Shown: positions 8,113 to 18,004, numbered from the stretch's first letter. The stretch: 64,000 nt of DNA from Streptomyces sp. NBC_00691 (GCF_036226665.1 NZ_CP109007.1:744001-808000), one strand, 5' to 3'. A program made the numbers and translations. The notes: generated from the sequence alone by a model not told the origin.

Positions 8113-9210
8113 ATCATCACCGCCATACGCAAGACCCTCACCGCCACCGCAGTCGTCGGCGCCGTCCTGGCGGGTTCGGCCGCCTGCGGCACGGTGGAAC
8201 AGCTTTCCGCGGGGCAGAAGCTGGACCAGGCCTTCGAGAAGCTGGGCAAGGAGAAGTCGATCTCCTTCGAACTCGACCTGGACGTCGACGCGAAGACCCT
8301 CAAGCTGATGGACGCCGAGTCGGACCCGGAGCCCGGTGACGAGATCCCCGACGAGGCAGCGGACCTGATCAGCGGTGCGAAGGTCAGCGTCACGGTGGAG
8401 TCGAAGAAGGCGATCGGCGAGTCCGAGGAGAAGGACTTCGTCGGTATGGCCATGAAGGTCAGCACCTCGGGTGGTGACCTGCTCGACTACCGGGTCGTCG
8501 GCGACTACACGTACGTCCGGTCCGACGTCCAAGCCCTCAGCAAGGCGATGGCGATACCCGTCCCGCCCGTCGACCAGCTCCCTCCGGAGGCGAAGGGCAT
8601 CAAGAAGGTCCTCGATGGCGGCTGGATCAAGTTCAACACCAAGGAGATGGAGAAGGCCGGCCAGGACATGGCCGAGGAGATGGGCGAGGCGCCCGGCGCC
8701 AAGCCGTCCGCCGAGCCCTCTCTGGACCCCAAGACGCAGAAGAAGCTCGTGGCGGCCCTCCGTGAGGTCATCGCCCGTGAGGTCGACTTCAAGACCGCCG
8801 GCGGCCAGGACGGCACCGAGCACATCACTGCCACGGCCCCGCTCCGCACCCTGCTCACGCGGCTGATCGGCGAGCTGCGTCCGCTCACCAAGGACCTGCC
8901 GCCCGGCATGGACCTTCCGTCGGACAAGGACCTCAAGGACACCCCCGACACCAAGGTGTCGGCCGACTTCACGCTCAAGAACGGCGAGCTGACCGAGGTG
9001 TACGTCGACCTCGCCAAGCTGGCCGAGAACGCGCAGGTCAAGAAGTTCGGTCTGGCCCTGAGGATGAGCGGCGGCAGCAGGCCGGTGGCCCCGGCCGGTG
9101 CCACGGAGATGAACCTGGAGGAGCTCATGGGCGGTTTCTTCGGCGCCATGATGCCGGACGAGGGCCCCGAAGGGGGCTTCGAAGAGGGCTTCGAAGAGGA
9201 CGCCGCGTAG
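8113..9210 (+). CDS. Secreted lipoprotein with no canonical start codon (probable ATC start)
   Basis: The frame encodes a typical lipoprotein signal: positive n-region (IRK), hydrophobic stretch (TATAVVGAVLAG), lipobox SAAC with the acylated Cys at codon 8185. About 335 residues of hydrophilic, Lys/Asp-rich mature protein follow. Between the in-frame stop at 8074 and the GTG at 8194 there is no ATG, GTG or TTG. The GTG at 8194 lies after the lipobox cysteine and would remove the signal. A GACGAGGAG ribosome site (8101-8109) sits directly before ATC-ATC at 8113-8118, so translation probably begins at ATC, unless one base differs from the real genome. The mature protein resembles actinobacterial LppX/LprG-like lipoproteins only in general style; its function is unknown. 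Confidence 0.65.
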   Translation: MITAIRKTLTATAVVGAVLAGSAACGTVEQLSAGQKLDQAFEKLGKEKSISFELDLDVDAKTLKLMDAESDPEPGDEIPDEAADLISGAKVSVTVESKKAIGESEEKDFVGMAMKVSTSGGDLLDYRVVGDYTYVRSDVQALSKAMAIPVPPVDQLPPEAKGIKKVLDGGWIKFNTKEMEKAGQDMAEEMGEAPGAKPSAEPSLDPKTQKKLVAALREVIAREVDFKTAGGQDGTEHITATAPLRTLLTRLIGELRPLTKDLPPGMDLPSDKDLKDTPDTKVSADFTLKNGELTEVYVDLAKLAENAQVKKFGLALRMSGGSRPVAPAGATEMNLEELMGGFFGAMMPDEGPEGGFEEGFEEDAA

Positions 9211-9264
9211 GGACATAGCGGAGAGACACCGCAGCCTGCCGCAGGCGCGGCGGGCCGCTTCCGT

Positions 9265-9291
9265 GCCGGCCGGGGCGGCGCCCCGGCCGGC
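9265..9291. terminator. Hairpin terminator after the lipoprotein gene
   Basis: A perfect 12-bp stem (9265-9276 with 9280-9291, arm GCCGGCCGGGGC) with a 3-base loop. It sits between the convergent lipoprotein and streptophobe genes, with no T-tract, as is usual in Streptomyces. Confidence 0.65.
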
Positions 9292-9312
9292 GGACGTCGT
9301 CCGGCGCACGGC

Positions 9313-9352
9313 GCCCGGTCCCGTGCACGGGGGGGGAGGCACGGGACCGGGC
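9313..9352. terminator. Second hairpin terminator between convergent genes
   Basis: A perfect 14-bp stem (9313-9326 with 9339-9352, arm GCCCGGTCCCGTGC) and a 12-base G-rich loop. It probably serves the minus-strand streptophobe gene and backs up the hairpin at 9265. Confidence 0.65.
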
Positions 9353-9475
9353 TGTCTCCTACGGTACGCGCCACGGGGCCCTGTCGCGCAGGTATGCGGC
9401 ACCTCGCGTCCTCCCCGGGTCGTCCACGGCGTCGGTACGCTCGACGGTCGCCCACGGGCGGCGGCGCGGCCCGTT

Positions 9476-10840
9476 CTACCTCTGGGGCCGTGGCGGTGGA
9501 GGCGCGTTCACGGTCCTGGGCCCGGTCTCGCCCTTGCGGCGGACGCGGGTGGCGAGCAGACCGCCCAGGAAGCCGAAGAACAGCCCCCAGAGGAGGGCGA
9601 AGCCGACCGTTCTCCAGATGTGGGGGCGGAGGATCACCTCACCGCCCAGGGAGTCCAGATCGCCGATGCCGAGGACCGAGAGGCCCAGGCGGGCCTCCAC
9701 CAGCGTCAGCGGGGCGACGACCAGCATCGCGAGCGCGAAGGCGATCGCCAGGTGCAGGGCGTGCTGCCAGACCTTGATCCTCGCCGGGGAGCGCACCGCC
9801 GCCACGAAGGCCGCCGCGAGGACCAGCACGGCCGCCACGGGGAGCAGCCACCATGCCCGGGCGTCCTGCGCCGCGAGCGAACTCAGGTCGATGGTCGAGA
9901 GGTCCGTGCTGTCGGCCGCTCCGTCCCCCTGGCGCAGGACGGCGTCGAGGATCTGCGGCATCGGAAGGCCGAACGGGCCGTCGACCCTGCCCTCCCAGGA
10001 GCCGCCGATGCCCACGCCGAGCGCGAGCCAGGTGATGTTGGGCAGGCCGAGCAGGACGACCGCGAGGGTCTCCGCGGGGTGACCCTTGGTCGCCGCGACC
10101 ACCACGCCGATGACCAGGCCCACGACCACGTACGCGAGGAGCAGCAGGAGCATCGCGTACGCCGCGGGCCGAACGGGTTCGTGGTAGCGGACGAGCCGGG
10201 ACGGCAGGGGCGTTCCGCGGGAGACGAGGAGCGCGACGACGAGCACCCCGAGGATCCACAGAAGTCCGTAGAAGAGGGTAGGACCGAGGTCGACGCGGAA
10301 GCCGACGGTGGGGTTCACCGCGTCGAGCAGCTCGCCGAAGATATCCATCAGGCCGCTCTGCTCGTCCCCGCCGCCGAGGGTGAGGGGGAAGTCGTGCCGG
10401 GCGACGGCGGAGACTCCGGCCAGGGCCGCCAGCCAGAGGACGACCGTGCTCACGAAGCGGAGCAGGAGTTCGCGGGAGCCGGCCACGGCATGATGTCGCA
10501 GGGGCCGCAGGAAGCAGTAGCCGGTGACCAGTGCGCCCACCAGGGTGACGGTCAGCGGCATGGCGGTCAGTTCGGCCTGGGTTCCGGCGAGGGCGCCGGC
10601 GTCGCCGGAGAGTTCGACCTGGCCGCCCGCGGCCATGACGACGACGGCGGCCAGGACGGCGGTGAAGCCGCCGGGCAGATCGCCCGCGCCGGCCGCCCAG
10701 AGGCCGAGGCCCGCGACGACGCCCATGGCGACGAATCCGGCGACCACCGCGGCCAGGGACTGCAGGCCGACGCGGGCGAGGTGCCCGCCGGCGGTCGCGG
10801 CGGGCGTGGGGGTGGGGAGCCGACTGCTCACCCTGCTCAC
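9476..10840 (-). CDS. Streptophobe-family integral membrane protein
   Basis: A 454-residue, strongly hydrophobic protein with about ten predicted transmembrane helices and a short basic C-terminus (ATRVRRKGETG) after the last helix. Its length, helix pattern and a polar middle segment (DGAADSTDLSTIDLSSL) fit the streptophobe family, which is largely restricted to Streptomyces and has no known function. I chose the GTG at 10840 (VSRVSSRLP), with a second possible GTG at 10831. A much longer frame upstream has no coding character. It is divergent from the DUF6777 gene, 180 bases away. Confidence 0.8.
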   Translation of the reverse strand: MSRVSSRLPTPTPAATAGGHLARVGLQSLAAVVAGFVAMGVVAGLGLWAAGAGDLPGGFTAVLAAVVVMAAGGQVELSGDAGALAGTQAELTAMPLTVTLVGALVTGYCFLRPLRHHAVAGSRELLLRFVSTVVLWLAALAGVSAVARHDFPLTLGGGDEQSGLMDIFGELLDAVNPTVGFRVDLGPTLFYGLLWILGVLVVALLVSRGTPLPSRLVRYHEPVRPAAYAMLLLLLAYVVVGLVIGVVVAATKGHPAETLAVVLLGLPNITWLALGVGIGGSWEGRVDGPFGLPMPQILDAVLRQGDGAADSTDLSTIDLSSLAAQDARAWWLLPVAAVLVLAAAFVAAVRSPARIKVWQHALHLAIAFALAMLVVAPLTLVEARLGLSVLGIGDLDSLGGEVILRPHIWRTVGFALLWGLFFGFLGGLLATRVRRKGETGPRTVNAPPPPRPQR

Positions 10841-11020
10841 GCTAGTACCGGTGACGGTCGGCCGCTTGCGGACGGGACCGGACGGGTACGGGGCCGGGGG
10901 TGTACGGCCCCGGCGCGTGCGGGCTGTTGCCTGCCGGGCTCTGCCACTCGGGGTCCTCCGCTTGCGGGTACCCACCGTTCGGCGCACACAATGGGCCCGG
11001 AACGGAAGAAAGGGAAAAAC

Positions 11021-12454
11021 GTGACTTCCCACCCGCCGTCCGGCCCTCCGTCGGTTCCTCCTGCAGGTCCCCCCTCGGGCCCCCTCTCGGGCCCGAGCAC
11101 ACGCCCGGGATCCGCCGGACCCCCGCCACCGCCCCCAGGACCGCCCCACAGCGGCTCGGGCGGCGGTTCGTCCGGCGGCTCCGGCGGCGGCTCTTCCGGC
11201 GGCTCCGGCAGTGACGGCGGTTCGGGCGCTCCCGGCGGGGCCGGTGGTTCCGGCGGTCCCGGTGACGGTGCTTCCGGCGCCCCCGGGAACGGCGGCCCCG
11301 GCAGGGGCCCCTGGTGGCGTTCCGTCCCCAAGGTCGCCTCCGTCACCGCCGTCGTGGTCGCGGCCGCCGCCCTGGCCGTGGTGCTCACCAACCGCCCCGA
11401 CGACTCCCCCGACACCACGGGTTCCGGCGGCGGCGAGGTGTTCCTGCAGAACGCGGCCGCGACCGGTCCCGACCCGTTCACCAAGTCGACGGCCCGCACG
11501 GAGTCGACCTCCGCCTCACCCGCCTCACTGCCTCCCCGTACCTCCTCGGCCACCACCGAGGTATCGGGCTCGACACCCGGCCTCTACGGCGGGACGCAGT
11601 CGGTGGCCAGCTGCGACGTGGAACAGCAGGTCCGTTACCTCGCCGCCGAGCCCGCGAAGAACGGCGCCTTCGCCTCCACCCTGGGCATCGAGGCGAACCA
11701 GGTGCCCGACTACCTGCGCTCCCTGACCCCGCTTCAACTCCGCGCCGACACCCGGGTGACGAACCACGGCTACAAGAACGGCGCCGCCACCACGTACCAG
11801 TCCGTGCTCCAGGCCGGGACGGCGGTCATGGTCGACAACCGCGGGGTGCCCCGGGTGCGCTGCGCCTGCGGCAACCCGCTGACACCGCCGGTGGCGCAGA
11901 AGTCGCCGAAGCCGACGGGCACACCGTGGCAGGGCTACGACGCCGACCAGGTGGTCGTCGTGGCACCGTCGGTGACGGTCGTGAACGTCTTCGTGGTGTA
12001 CGACACGGAGGCCGACAGCTGGTTCGCGCGGCAGCACGGTGACCACGGCAAGCACGACAGGCCGACCCCGCCGCCTCCCCCGCCCACCAGGTCACCGTCG
12101 ACCTCGGCGTCCACCTCGACGCCCCCGTCCGTCTCCCCGTCGACGCCGGTGCCGTGCGTGACGGTGACGGGCGACGAGACCCCGACGCCGAGCGGCGGCG
12201 TGACACCGTCTCCGTGCCCCTCGACGCTCTCCCCCGCGACGCCGACGTCCTCGCCGCCGACCACCACGCCCTCGGACACGCCCCCGTCCACCGATACGCC
12301 CCCTTCCGACACCACGCCCTCGGACGACACCACCCCGCAGGACGACTCGTCACCGGTGACCAACTCGCCGGGCCCCGAGTCCGCGCCGGTCACGGACGGT
12401 TCGACGGCTCCGTCCGCCGAGTCGGCCGACGGGTCCGGAGGGTCCACCGCCTGA
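11021..12454 (+). CDS. DUF6777-type membrane-anchored protein with low-complexity flanks
   Basis: A 477-residue protein. The N-terminal about 100 residues are Pro/Gly/Ser repeats (probably cytoplasmic), followed by one membrane helix (about residues 108-127, VASVTAVVVAAAALAVVL). A folded extracellular domain (about 140-335) has paired cysteines (SCDVEQQV, VRCACG). A long Ser/Thr/Pro tail rich in TPSD and SPST repeats looks like a stalk that may cross the cell wall. The central domain matches what I know as DUF6777, common in Streptomyces and of unknown function. GTG at 11021 follows an AAAGGGAA site; an in-frame ATG at 10991 is an alternative without a ribosome site. Confidence 0.75.
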   Translation: MTSHPPSGPPSVPPAGPPSGPLSGPSTRPGSAGPPPPPPGPPHSGSGGGSSGGSGGGSSGGSGSDGGSGAPGGAGGSGGPGDGASGAPGNGGPGRGPWWRSVPKVASVTAVVVAAAALAVVLTNRPDDSPDTTGSGGGEVFLQNAAATGPDPFTKSTARTESTSASPASLPPRTSSATTEVSGSTPGLYGGTQSVASCDVEQQVRYLAAEPAKNGAFASTLGIEANQVPDYLRSLTPLQLRADTRVTNHGYKNGAATTYQSVLQAGTAVMVDNRGVPRVRCACGNPLTPPVAQKSPKPTGTPWQGYDADQVVVVAPSVTVVNVFVVYDTEADSWFARQHGDHGKHDRPTPPPPPPTRSPSTSASTSTPPSVSPSTPVPCVTVTGDETPTPSGGVTPSPCPSTLSPATPTSSPPTTTPSDTPPSTDTPPSDTTPSDDTTPQDDSSPVTNSPGPESAPVTDGSTAPSAESADGSGGSTA

Positions 12455-12469
12455 CCGCCCCGGCCCCGC

Positions 12470-13411
12470 GCAGGCTCCGCAGCCGCGCCCCCAGCCGAAG
12501 GGGCTGGACCGCCCGCCGCTCCGCGGGTGGCCCTGCGGCTGCGACGTCACCGGGGCGACCATCGACCTCGCCCTGGCCTCGCCGGAGGCCCCCGCAGAGG
12601 AACTCTCCGCCGCGCTCGCCTCGGCGGCGGCCGAGCTCCCCCGCTACGCCGGGACGCAGGGCTACCACCCGTACGGACTGCCCGCGCTGCGCTCCGCCGT
12701 CGCCGCCCGCTACACGGCCCGGGGCCTGCCGACGCTCCCGGAGCAGATCCTCGTCACCACCGGGGCGCAGCAGGCCCTCTCCCTGGCCCTCACGCTGCTC
12801 GGCCGGTCCGGCGACCGGGTGCTCGCCGAGAACCCCTGTACACCAACGCCCTCGACGCCATGCGGGGCCGCATGCTCCGGATCACCCCGGTCCCGGTCAC
12901 CGAGAAGGGCTGGGACACCGGGCTCGTCGACGCCGCGCTCCGGCAGACAGCGCCGCGTCTCGCCTATCTGATCCCCGACTTCCACAACCCGACCGGGCAT
13001 CTGATGCCGCAGGAACAGCGGCGTGACCTGGCGCGGGCGGCGCGGGCCACCGGGACCTGGCTGGTGGTGGACGAGACGCTGACGGACATCGCGCTCGACG
13101 TGGCCGCGCCGCCGCCGTTCGCGGCGGCGGCCGCCGGTGGCGACAGCGAGCAGATCGTCTCCGTGGGGTCGCTGAGCAAGACCTGCTGGGGCGGTCTCCG
13201 GGTCGGCTGGGTGCGGGCGTCGTCCCGGGTCGTGACCGAGCTGGCCCGGGTGCGGATCACGGCCGACCTGTCCGGTTCCGTACTGGACCAGCTGGTGGCC
13301 GTCGCCCTCATGGACCGCCTCGACGTGATCCTGCCGAAGCGCCTGGCGGAGCTGCGGCTGCGCAGGGACGCGCTGACCTCGGCCCCGGCGCTGCCGGACT
13401 GGGTGGCCTGA
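12470..13411 (+). pseudogene. Decayed MocR-type (PLP aminotransferase-fold) regulator
   Basis: Two frames together give the middle of a MocR regulator: one up to about 12838 (TIDLALASPEAPAEELSAAL, then GTQGYHPYGLPALRSAVA and ILVTTGAQQALSLAL), the other from 12839 (YTNALDAMRG, LIPDFHNPTGHLM, SVGSLSKTCWGGLRVGW). The switch sits at AACCCCTG|TAC near 12837-12838 and equals one lost base. The N-terminal GntR winged helix is missing, because the upstream gene ends only 15 bases before. The C-terminus stops early, after about 15 residues of the last domain (RRDALTSAPALPDWVA). The PLP lysine in SLSKTCWGG is kept. It is therefore broken at three points and not functional. Confidence 0.8.
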
Positions 13412-13495
13412 CGGGCCCCTCGCCGCGGGGTCGGCACAGGGGCTCACGGGCCAGGTGCAGGGGCTTATTCGGATGCCCGCCGACCCCGGTCCATG

Positions 13496-13509
13496 TACGG
13501 TCCACCGAG
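13496..13509 (+). promoter_or_regulatory. Promoter -10 box (TACGGT), leaderless FBP gene
   Basis: TACGGT at 13496-13501 lies 7 nt before the GTG at 13509 and no Shine-Dalgarno site is present. This predicts a transcript that starts at or next to the GTG. Confidence 0.4.
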
Positions 13510-14012
13510 TGGAACCATTGACCGACAAACAGATCCGCTCGTCCTTCGTGAACTGCACCAAGGGCGAGGCGGCACGCCTCAAGCTGCCGCTCGACTTCGC
13601 CGAACTCCCCTGGGAGGATTTGGACTTCCTCGGCTGGGTCGACCCCGGTGCGCCGCTCCGCGCCCACCTGGTCGTCCCCCGCGAGGACGGACCGGTCGGT
13701 GTGAGCCTGCGGGTTCCGGCCGCCGGCCGGACCAGCGCCATGAAGTCGAGCATGTGCCAGGTGTGCCTGACCGGGCACGCCTCCTCGGGCGTCACGCTGC
13801 TCGTGGCACCGCTCGCCGGGCCCCGGGGCCGTGACGGGAACACCGTCGGGATCTACCTCTGCGCCGACCTCGCCTGCTCCCTCTACGTACGGGGCAGGCG
13901 GCAGCCGAAGCTGCGCGGCCGGCGCCAGGACGAGTCCCTCACGCTCGACGAGCAGGTCGCCCGTCTGACGGGCAACCTGGGCGCCTTCGTCGACCGGGTG
14001 ACATCGGCCTGA
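13509..14012 (+). CDS. FBP-domain zinc protein (FusB-like EF-G-binding family)
   Basis: A 167-residue protein. The C-terminal half carries a four-cysteine zinc site (MCQVC and LCADLAC) and matches the FBP_C treble-clef domain shared with FusB, the staphylococcal EF-G-binding protein that gives fusidic acid resistance. The N-terminal helical part (LTDKQIRSSFVNCTKGEAARLKLP) is also typical. In Streptomyces the cellular role is not established; an action on EF-G at the ribosome is inferred from family only. The GTG start at 13509 lacks a ribosome site (see the -10 box just upstream). It converges on the acyl-CoA dehydrogenase gene. Confidence 0.82.
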   Translation: MEPLTDKQIRSSFVNCTKGEAARLKLPLDFAELPWEDLDFLGWVDPGAPLRAHLVVPREDGPVGVSLRVPAAGRTSAMKSSMCQVCLTGHASSGVTLLVAPLAGPRGRDGNTVGIYLCADLACSLYVRGRRQPKLRGRRQDESLTLDEQVARLTGNLGAFVDRVTSA

Positions 14013-14042
14013 GTCCGCGTCGGGAGGGGCTTGCGGGCCGGT

Positions 14043-15251
<1,209 letters not shown>

Positions 15252-15308
15252 GGACGGCCTCCTGGCGGCTGTGGCGACTCGGCGAGGCGAAGCGTAGCCC
15301 TACATCGG

Positions 15309-15324
15309 ATATTGGATCCAGTAT
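15309..15324. promoter_or_regulatory. Palindromic operator 1 between the dehydrogenase and CoA-transferase genes
   Basis: ATATTGGATCCAGTAT reads almost the same on both strands (7 of 8 base pairs match). It is AT-rich compared with its surroundings and lies 58 bases from the dehydrogenase start. It is a probable binding site of the GntR regulator encoded at 16666. Confidence 0.6.
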
Positions 15325-15329
15325 TGAAA

Positions 15330-15345
15330 ATCCCGTATACCGGAT
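15330..15345. promoter_or_regulatory. Palindromic operator 2, GTATAC core
   Basis: ATCCCGTATACCGGAT has 7 of 8 matching pairs and a GTATAC centre, the usual core of sites for FCD-type GntR regulators. Its centre is 21 bp from that of operator 1, two helical turns, so both sites face the same side of the DNA. Confidence 0.6.
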
Positions 15346-15387
15346 CTACGGTCCGAGTGGATCCGATCGCCAGCGAGGGAGAGCGGA

Positions 15388-16584
15388 ATGCGCGCAGACC
15401 AGCCGGACACGCCGGGGCCGGCGGCGACCGGCGCCCTGTCCGGGATCGTCGTCGCCGACTTCGGCCGGGTCCTGGCGGGGCCGTACATGACGATGCTCCT
15501 CGCCGACCTGGGCGCGGACGTGATCAAGATCGAGCGGCCGGGTTCCGGCGACGACACGCGCGCGTGGGGGCCGCCGTTCGCCGACGGCGGGGCCACCTAC
15601 TTCCTCGGGGTGAACCGCAACAAGCGCTCGGTCGCGCTCGATCTCACCGACCCCGACGACCTGGCGACGGCGCGCGCGATCGTGGACCGCGCGGACGTCC
15701 TGGTGGAGAACTTCCGCCCCGGCACCATGGAGAGACTGGGCCTCGGGTACGCGGACGTCCGGGCCACCAACCCCGGTCTCGTCTACTGCTCGGTGACCGG
15801 CTTCGGCACCGACGAGGGCGCCCGGCTGCCCGGCTACGACCTGCTCGTCCAGGCCATGGGCGGCCTGATGAGCGTGACCGGCGAACCGGACGGTCCCGGG
15901 ACGAAGGCCGGGGTCGCGCTGGTCGACGTCATCACCGGCCTGCACGCGGGCATGGGCGTCCTCGCCGCCCTCCGCCACCGCGAACGCACCGGCGAGGGCC
16001 AGCGCGTCGAGGTCTCACTGCTCTCCTCCCTCCTGTCGGCGCTCACCAACCAGGCGGCCGCCCACCTCGCGGCCGGGGTCGTACCGCGCGCGATGGGCAA
16101 CCGGCACCCGAGCATCGCCCCGTACGAGGTGTTCGAGGCACGGGACCGGCCGCTGGTCCTGGCCGTCGGCAACGACCGGCAGTTCCGGGTCCTGTGCGAG
16201 CGGCTCGGTCTGCCCGGACTCTCCGAGGATCCGCGCTTCGCGACCAACACGGCGCGGGTCGCCCACCGGGACGCGCTGGTGGCAGCGCTGGCCTCACGGT
16301 TGGGGACCCGTACCGCCGACGCCTGGTTCGAGGAGCTCACCGCGGCCGGGGTGCCGTGCGGGCCGATCAACGACCTGGCGGCCGCGTTCGACCTCGCCGA
16401 CCGGCTGGGGCTCGCCCCGCGCGTCCCGGAGTCCGCGGCCGGTCCCGGTCAGGTCGCCCATCCGGTACGGCTCGGCGCCACCCCGCCGACGTACCGCGCC
16501 GCTCCCCCACGGCTGGGCGAGCACACGGAGGGCGTGCTGGCCTCGCTCACGCGGCCGGAGCGGAGCGACACGGGAAGTCCGTGA
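15388..16584 (+). CDS. CaiB/BaiF family (class III) CoA-transferase
   Basis: A 398-residue protein with family III CoA-transferase features. They include VVADFGRVLAGPYMTMLLADLGADVIKIE at the N-terminus, NRNKRSVALDL, and VLVENFRPGTMERLGLGY. The catalytic aspartate region follows (PGYDLLVQAMGG), and AVGNDRQFRVLC lies in the small domain. These enzymes move CoA between carboxylic acids. The divergent glutaryl-CoA dehydrogenase suggests a SUGCT-like role (glutarate to glutaryl-CoA), but this is inference. ATG at 15388 has a GGGAGAG site. The GntR gene follows 81 bases after its stop. Confidence 0.88.
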   Translation: MRADQPDTPGPAATGALSGIVVADFGRVLAGPYMTMLLADLGADVIKIERPGSGDDTRAWGPPFADGGATYFLGVNRNKRSVALDLTDPDDLATARAIVDRADVLVENFRPGTMERLGLGYADVRATNPGLVYCSVTGFGTDEGARLPGYDLLVQAMGGLMSVTGEPDGPGTKAGVALVDVITGLHAGMGVLAALRHRERTGEGQRVEVSLLSSLLSALTNQAAAHLAAGVVPRAMGNRHPSIAPYEVFEARDRPLVLAVGNDRQFRVLCERLGLPGLSEDPRFATNTARVAHRDALVAALASRLGTRTADAWFEELTAAGVPCGPINDLAAAFDLADRLGLAPRVPESAAGPGQVAHPVRLGATPPTYRAAPPRLGEHTEGVLASLTRPERSDTGSP

Positions 16585-16665
16585 GCACGCGCGCGTAGGA
16601 AGATGGTCGGGACCGGTGGAGAGATCATCCGGCGGGCGGCACGAGGGATCGGAAGGTCACAGGCG

Positions 16666-17337
16666 ATGAGCAGCGCGGTGCAGAGGCGGCGGCCGCAGAC
16701 CGCCCAGCAGTTCGTTCTCGAGGAACTGCGGCGCGCCATCACCAGCGGGGAGCTGAGACCGGGCGGGCAGATCCGTCAGGACGCTCTCGCGGCGCGTTTC
16801 GAGGTGAGCCGGGTGCCGCTGCGCGAGGCCCTGAAAGCCCTGGAGGCCGAGGGCCTGGTCGTGCATCACATCCACCGGGGCTACTTCGTCGCGGAGCTCT
16901 CGCTCGCCGATCTGGAGGAGATCTACCGGATCCGCGAACTCCTGGAGACGGAGGCCGTGCGGATGGCCGTGCGTCGGATGCCGGACGGCGTCGTGGCCGC
17001 CCTGGAACGCGTCCAGCGGGAGGTCGAGCAGGCGGCCGACGAGGGCGACGTGCCGGCCATGGCCGCGGCCAACCGGCTCTTCCACTTCACGCTCATCGAG
17101 GCGTCGGGGATGCCGCGTCTGGTCCGCCTGATCGCCACCCTGTGGGACTCCACCGAGGCGTACCGCTCGCTCTACTACACCGAGGGTCCGCACCGGAAGC
17201 AGGCCGTCCGCGAGCACCGCGCCGTCATCTCCGCGCTCCGGCACGGCGACGAGGACGCCACCGTCCGCTGGCTCGACGAGCACCGGGCGCACGCGGTGGC
17301 GGCGCTGCGCGAGGTCCTGGACCTGGAACGGGACTGA
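16666..17337 (+). CDS. GntR-family regulator with FCD domain
   Basis: A 223-residue protein. The winged helix is at about residues 12-75 (FVLEELRRAITSGELRPGGQIRQDALAARFEVSRVPLREALKALEAEGLV), followed by an all-helical FCD domain (about 85-215) with metal/ligand residues in the FH and EHRAVISAL segments. FCD regulators usually respond to organic acids or acyl-CoA compounds and bind palindromes with a GTATAC-like core; two such palindromes lie at 15309-15345. I infer that it controls the divergent dehydrogenase and CoA-transferase genes. ATG at 16666 has a GGAAGG site; a TTG/GTG-extended version is less likely. Confidence 0.9.
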   Translation: MSSAVQRRRPQTAQQFVLEELRRAITSGELRPGGQIRQDALAARFEVSRVPLREALKALEAEGLVVHHIHRGYFVAELSLADLEEIYRIRELLETEAVRMAVRRMPDGVVAALERVQREVEQAADEGDVPAMAAANRLFHFTLIEASGMPRLVRLIATLWDSTEAYRSLYYTEGPHRKQAVREHRAVISALRHGDEDATVRWLDEHRAHAVAALREVLDLERD

Positions 17338-17363
17338 GCCCCCGGCAGACGTACGGCACCGAC

Positions 17364-17377
17364 TAGGCTTCTCGCCA
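17364..17377 (+). promoter_or_regulatory. Promoter -10 box (TAGGCT), leaderless exonuclease gene
   Basis: TAGGCT at 17364-17369 lies 7 nt before the ATG at 17377, with no ribosome site between. The predicted transcription start is at the ATG. Confidence 0.45.
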
Positions 17378-17955
17378 TGTATCAGGGGGAATTGATCAAT
17401 GTCGTCGACGTGGAGGCGACCTGCTGGGAGGGCGAGCGGCCGCCCGGCGCCGTCAGCGAGATCATCGAGATCGGGTTGACGGTGGTCGATCCGGGAGCGG
17501 GCGAGCGGGTCTCCCGGCACCGGATCCTCGTGCGGCCGGTCCGCTCGAAGGTCAGCGCGTTCTGCACCGAACTGACCGGTCTCACCCAGGCGGAGGTCGA
17601 CACCGGTCTGGACTTCGCCGCCGCCTGCCGGCTCCTGGCGACCACGTACGAGGCGGGTCCGCGGCCCTGGGCGAGCTGGGGCGAATACGACCGCAAGCAG
17701 TTCACCCACCAGTGCCGCGTCACCGGCACCCCGTATCCCTTCGGGCGCCGTCACACCAACGCGAAGGCCGTGTTCACGGAGGCGTACGGCCTTCCCAGAC
17801 GGCCCGGCATGGCGCGTGCCCTGGAGGTCGCGGGGCTGCCCCTGGAGGGGCGGCACCACCGGGGCGAGGACGATGCCTGGAACATCGCGGCGCTGGTACT
17901 GCGCCTCGCGGAGCGGGGCGCGTGGCCGGCGGCCGACGCGGTGGACGTTCCGTAG
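17377..17955 (+). CDS. DEDDh-type 3'-5' exonuclease (KapD/ERI-1-like)
   Basis: A 192-residue protein with the exonuclease fold. Motif I is NVVDVEATCWEGE (Asp and Glu metal ligands), motif II is in WASWGEYDRKQF, and motif III is HHRGEDDAWNIA (His and Asp, DEDDh type). The insert GAVSEIIEIGLTVVD is typical of the KapD/ERI-1/prp group, whose known members trim structured RNA. The bacterial substrate is unknown. The start is ATG at 17377, with a leaderless-type promoter. Confidence 0.85.
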   Translation: MYQGELINVVDVEATCWEGERPPGAVSEIIEIGLTVVDPGAGERVSRHRILVRPVRSKVSAFCTELTGLTQAEVDTGLDFAAACRLLATTYEAGPRPWASWGEYDRKQFTHQCRVTGTPYPFGRRHTNAKAVFTEAYGLPRRPGMARALEVAGLPLEGRHHRGEDDAWNIAALVLRLAERGAWPAADAVDVP

Positions 17956-18004
17956 GCACCTCGGGGACCTGCGGTTACTCTGGCGCCGGATGCGAGGAGG
18001 AACC

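Noticed and set aside
9263..11020. Long plus-strand extension before the DUF6777 gene
   Set aside because: It runs antisense through the streptophobe gene and has no coding pattern; the DUF6777 protein starts with GTG at 11021.
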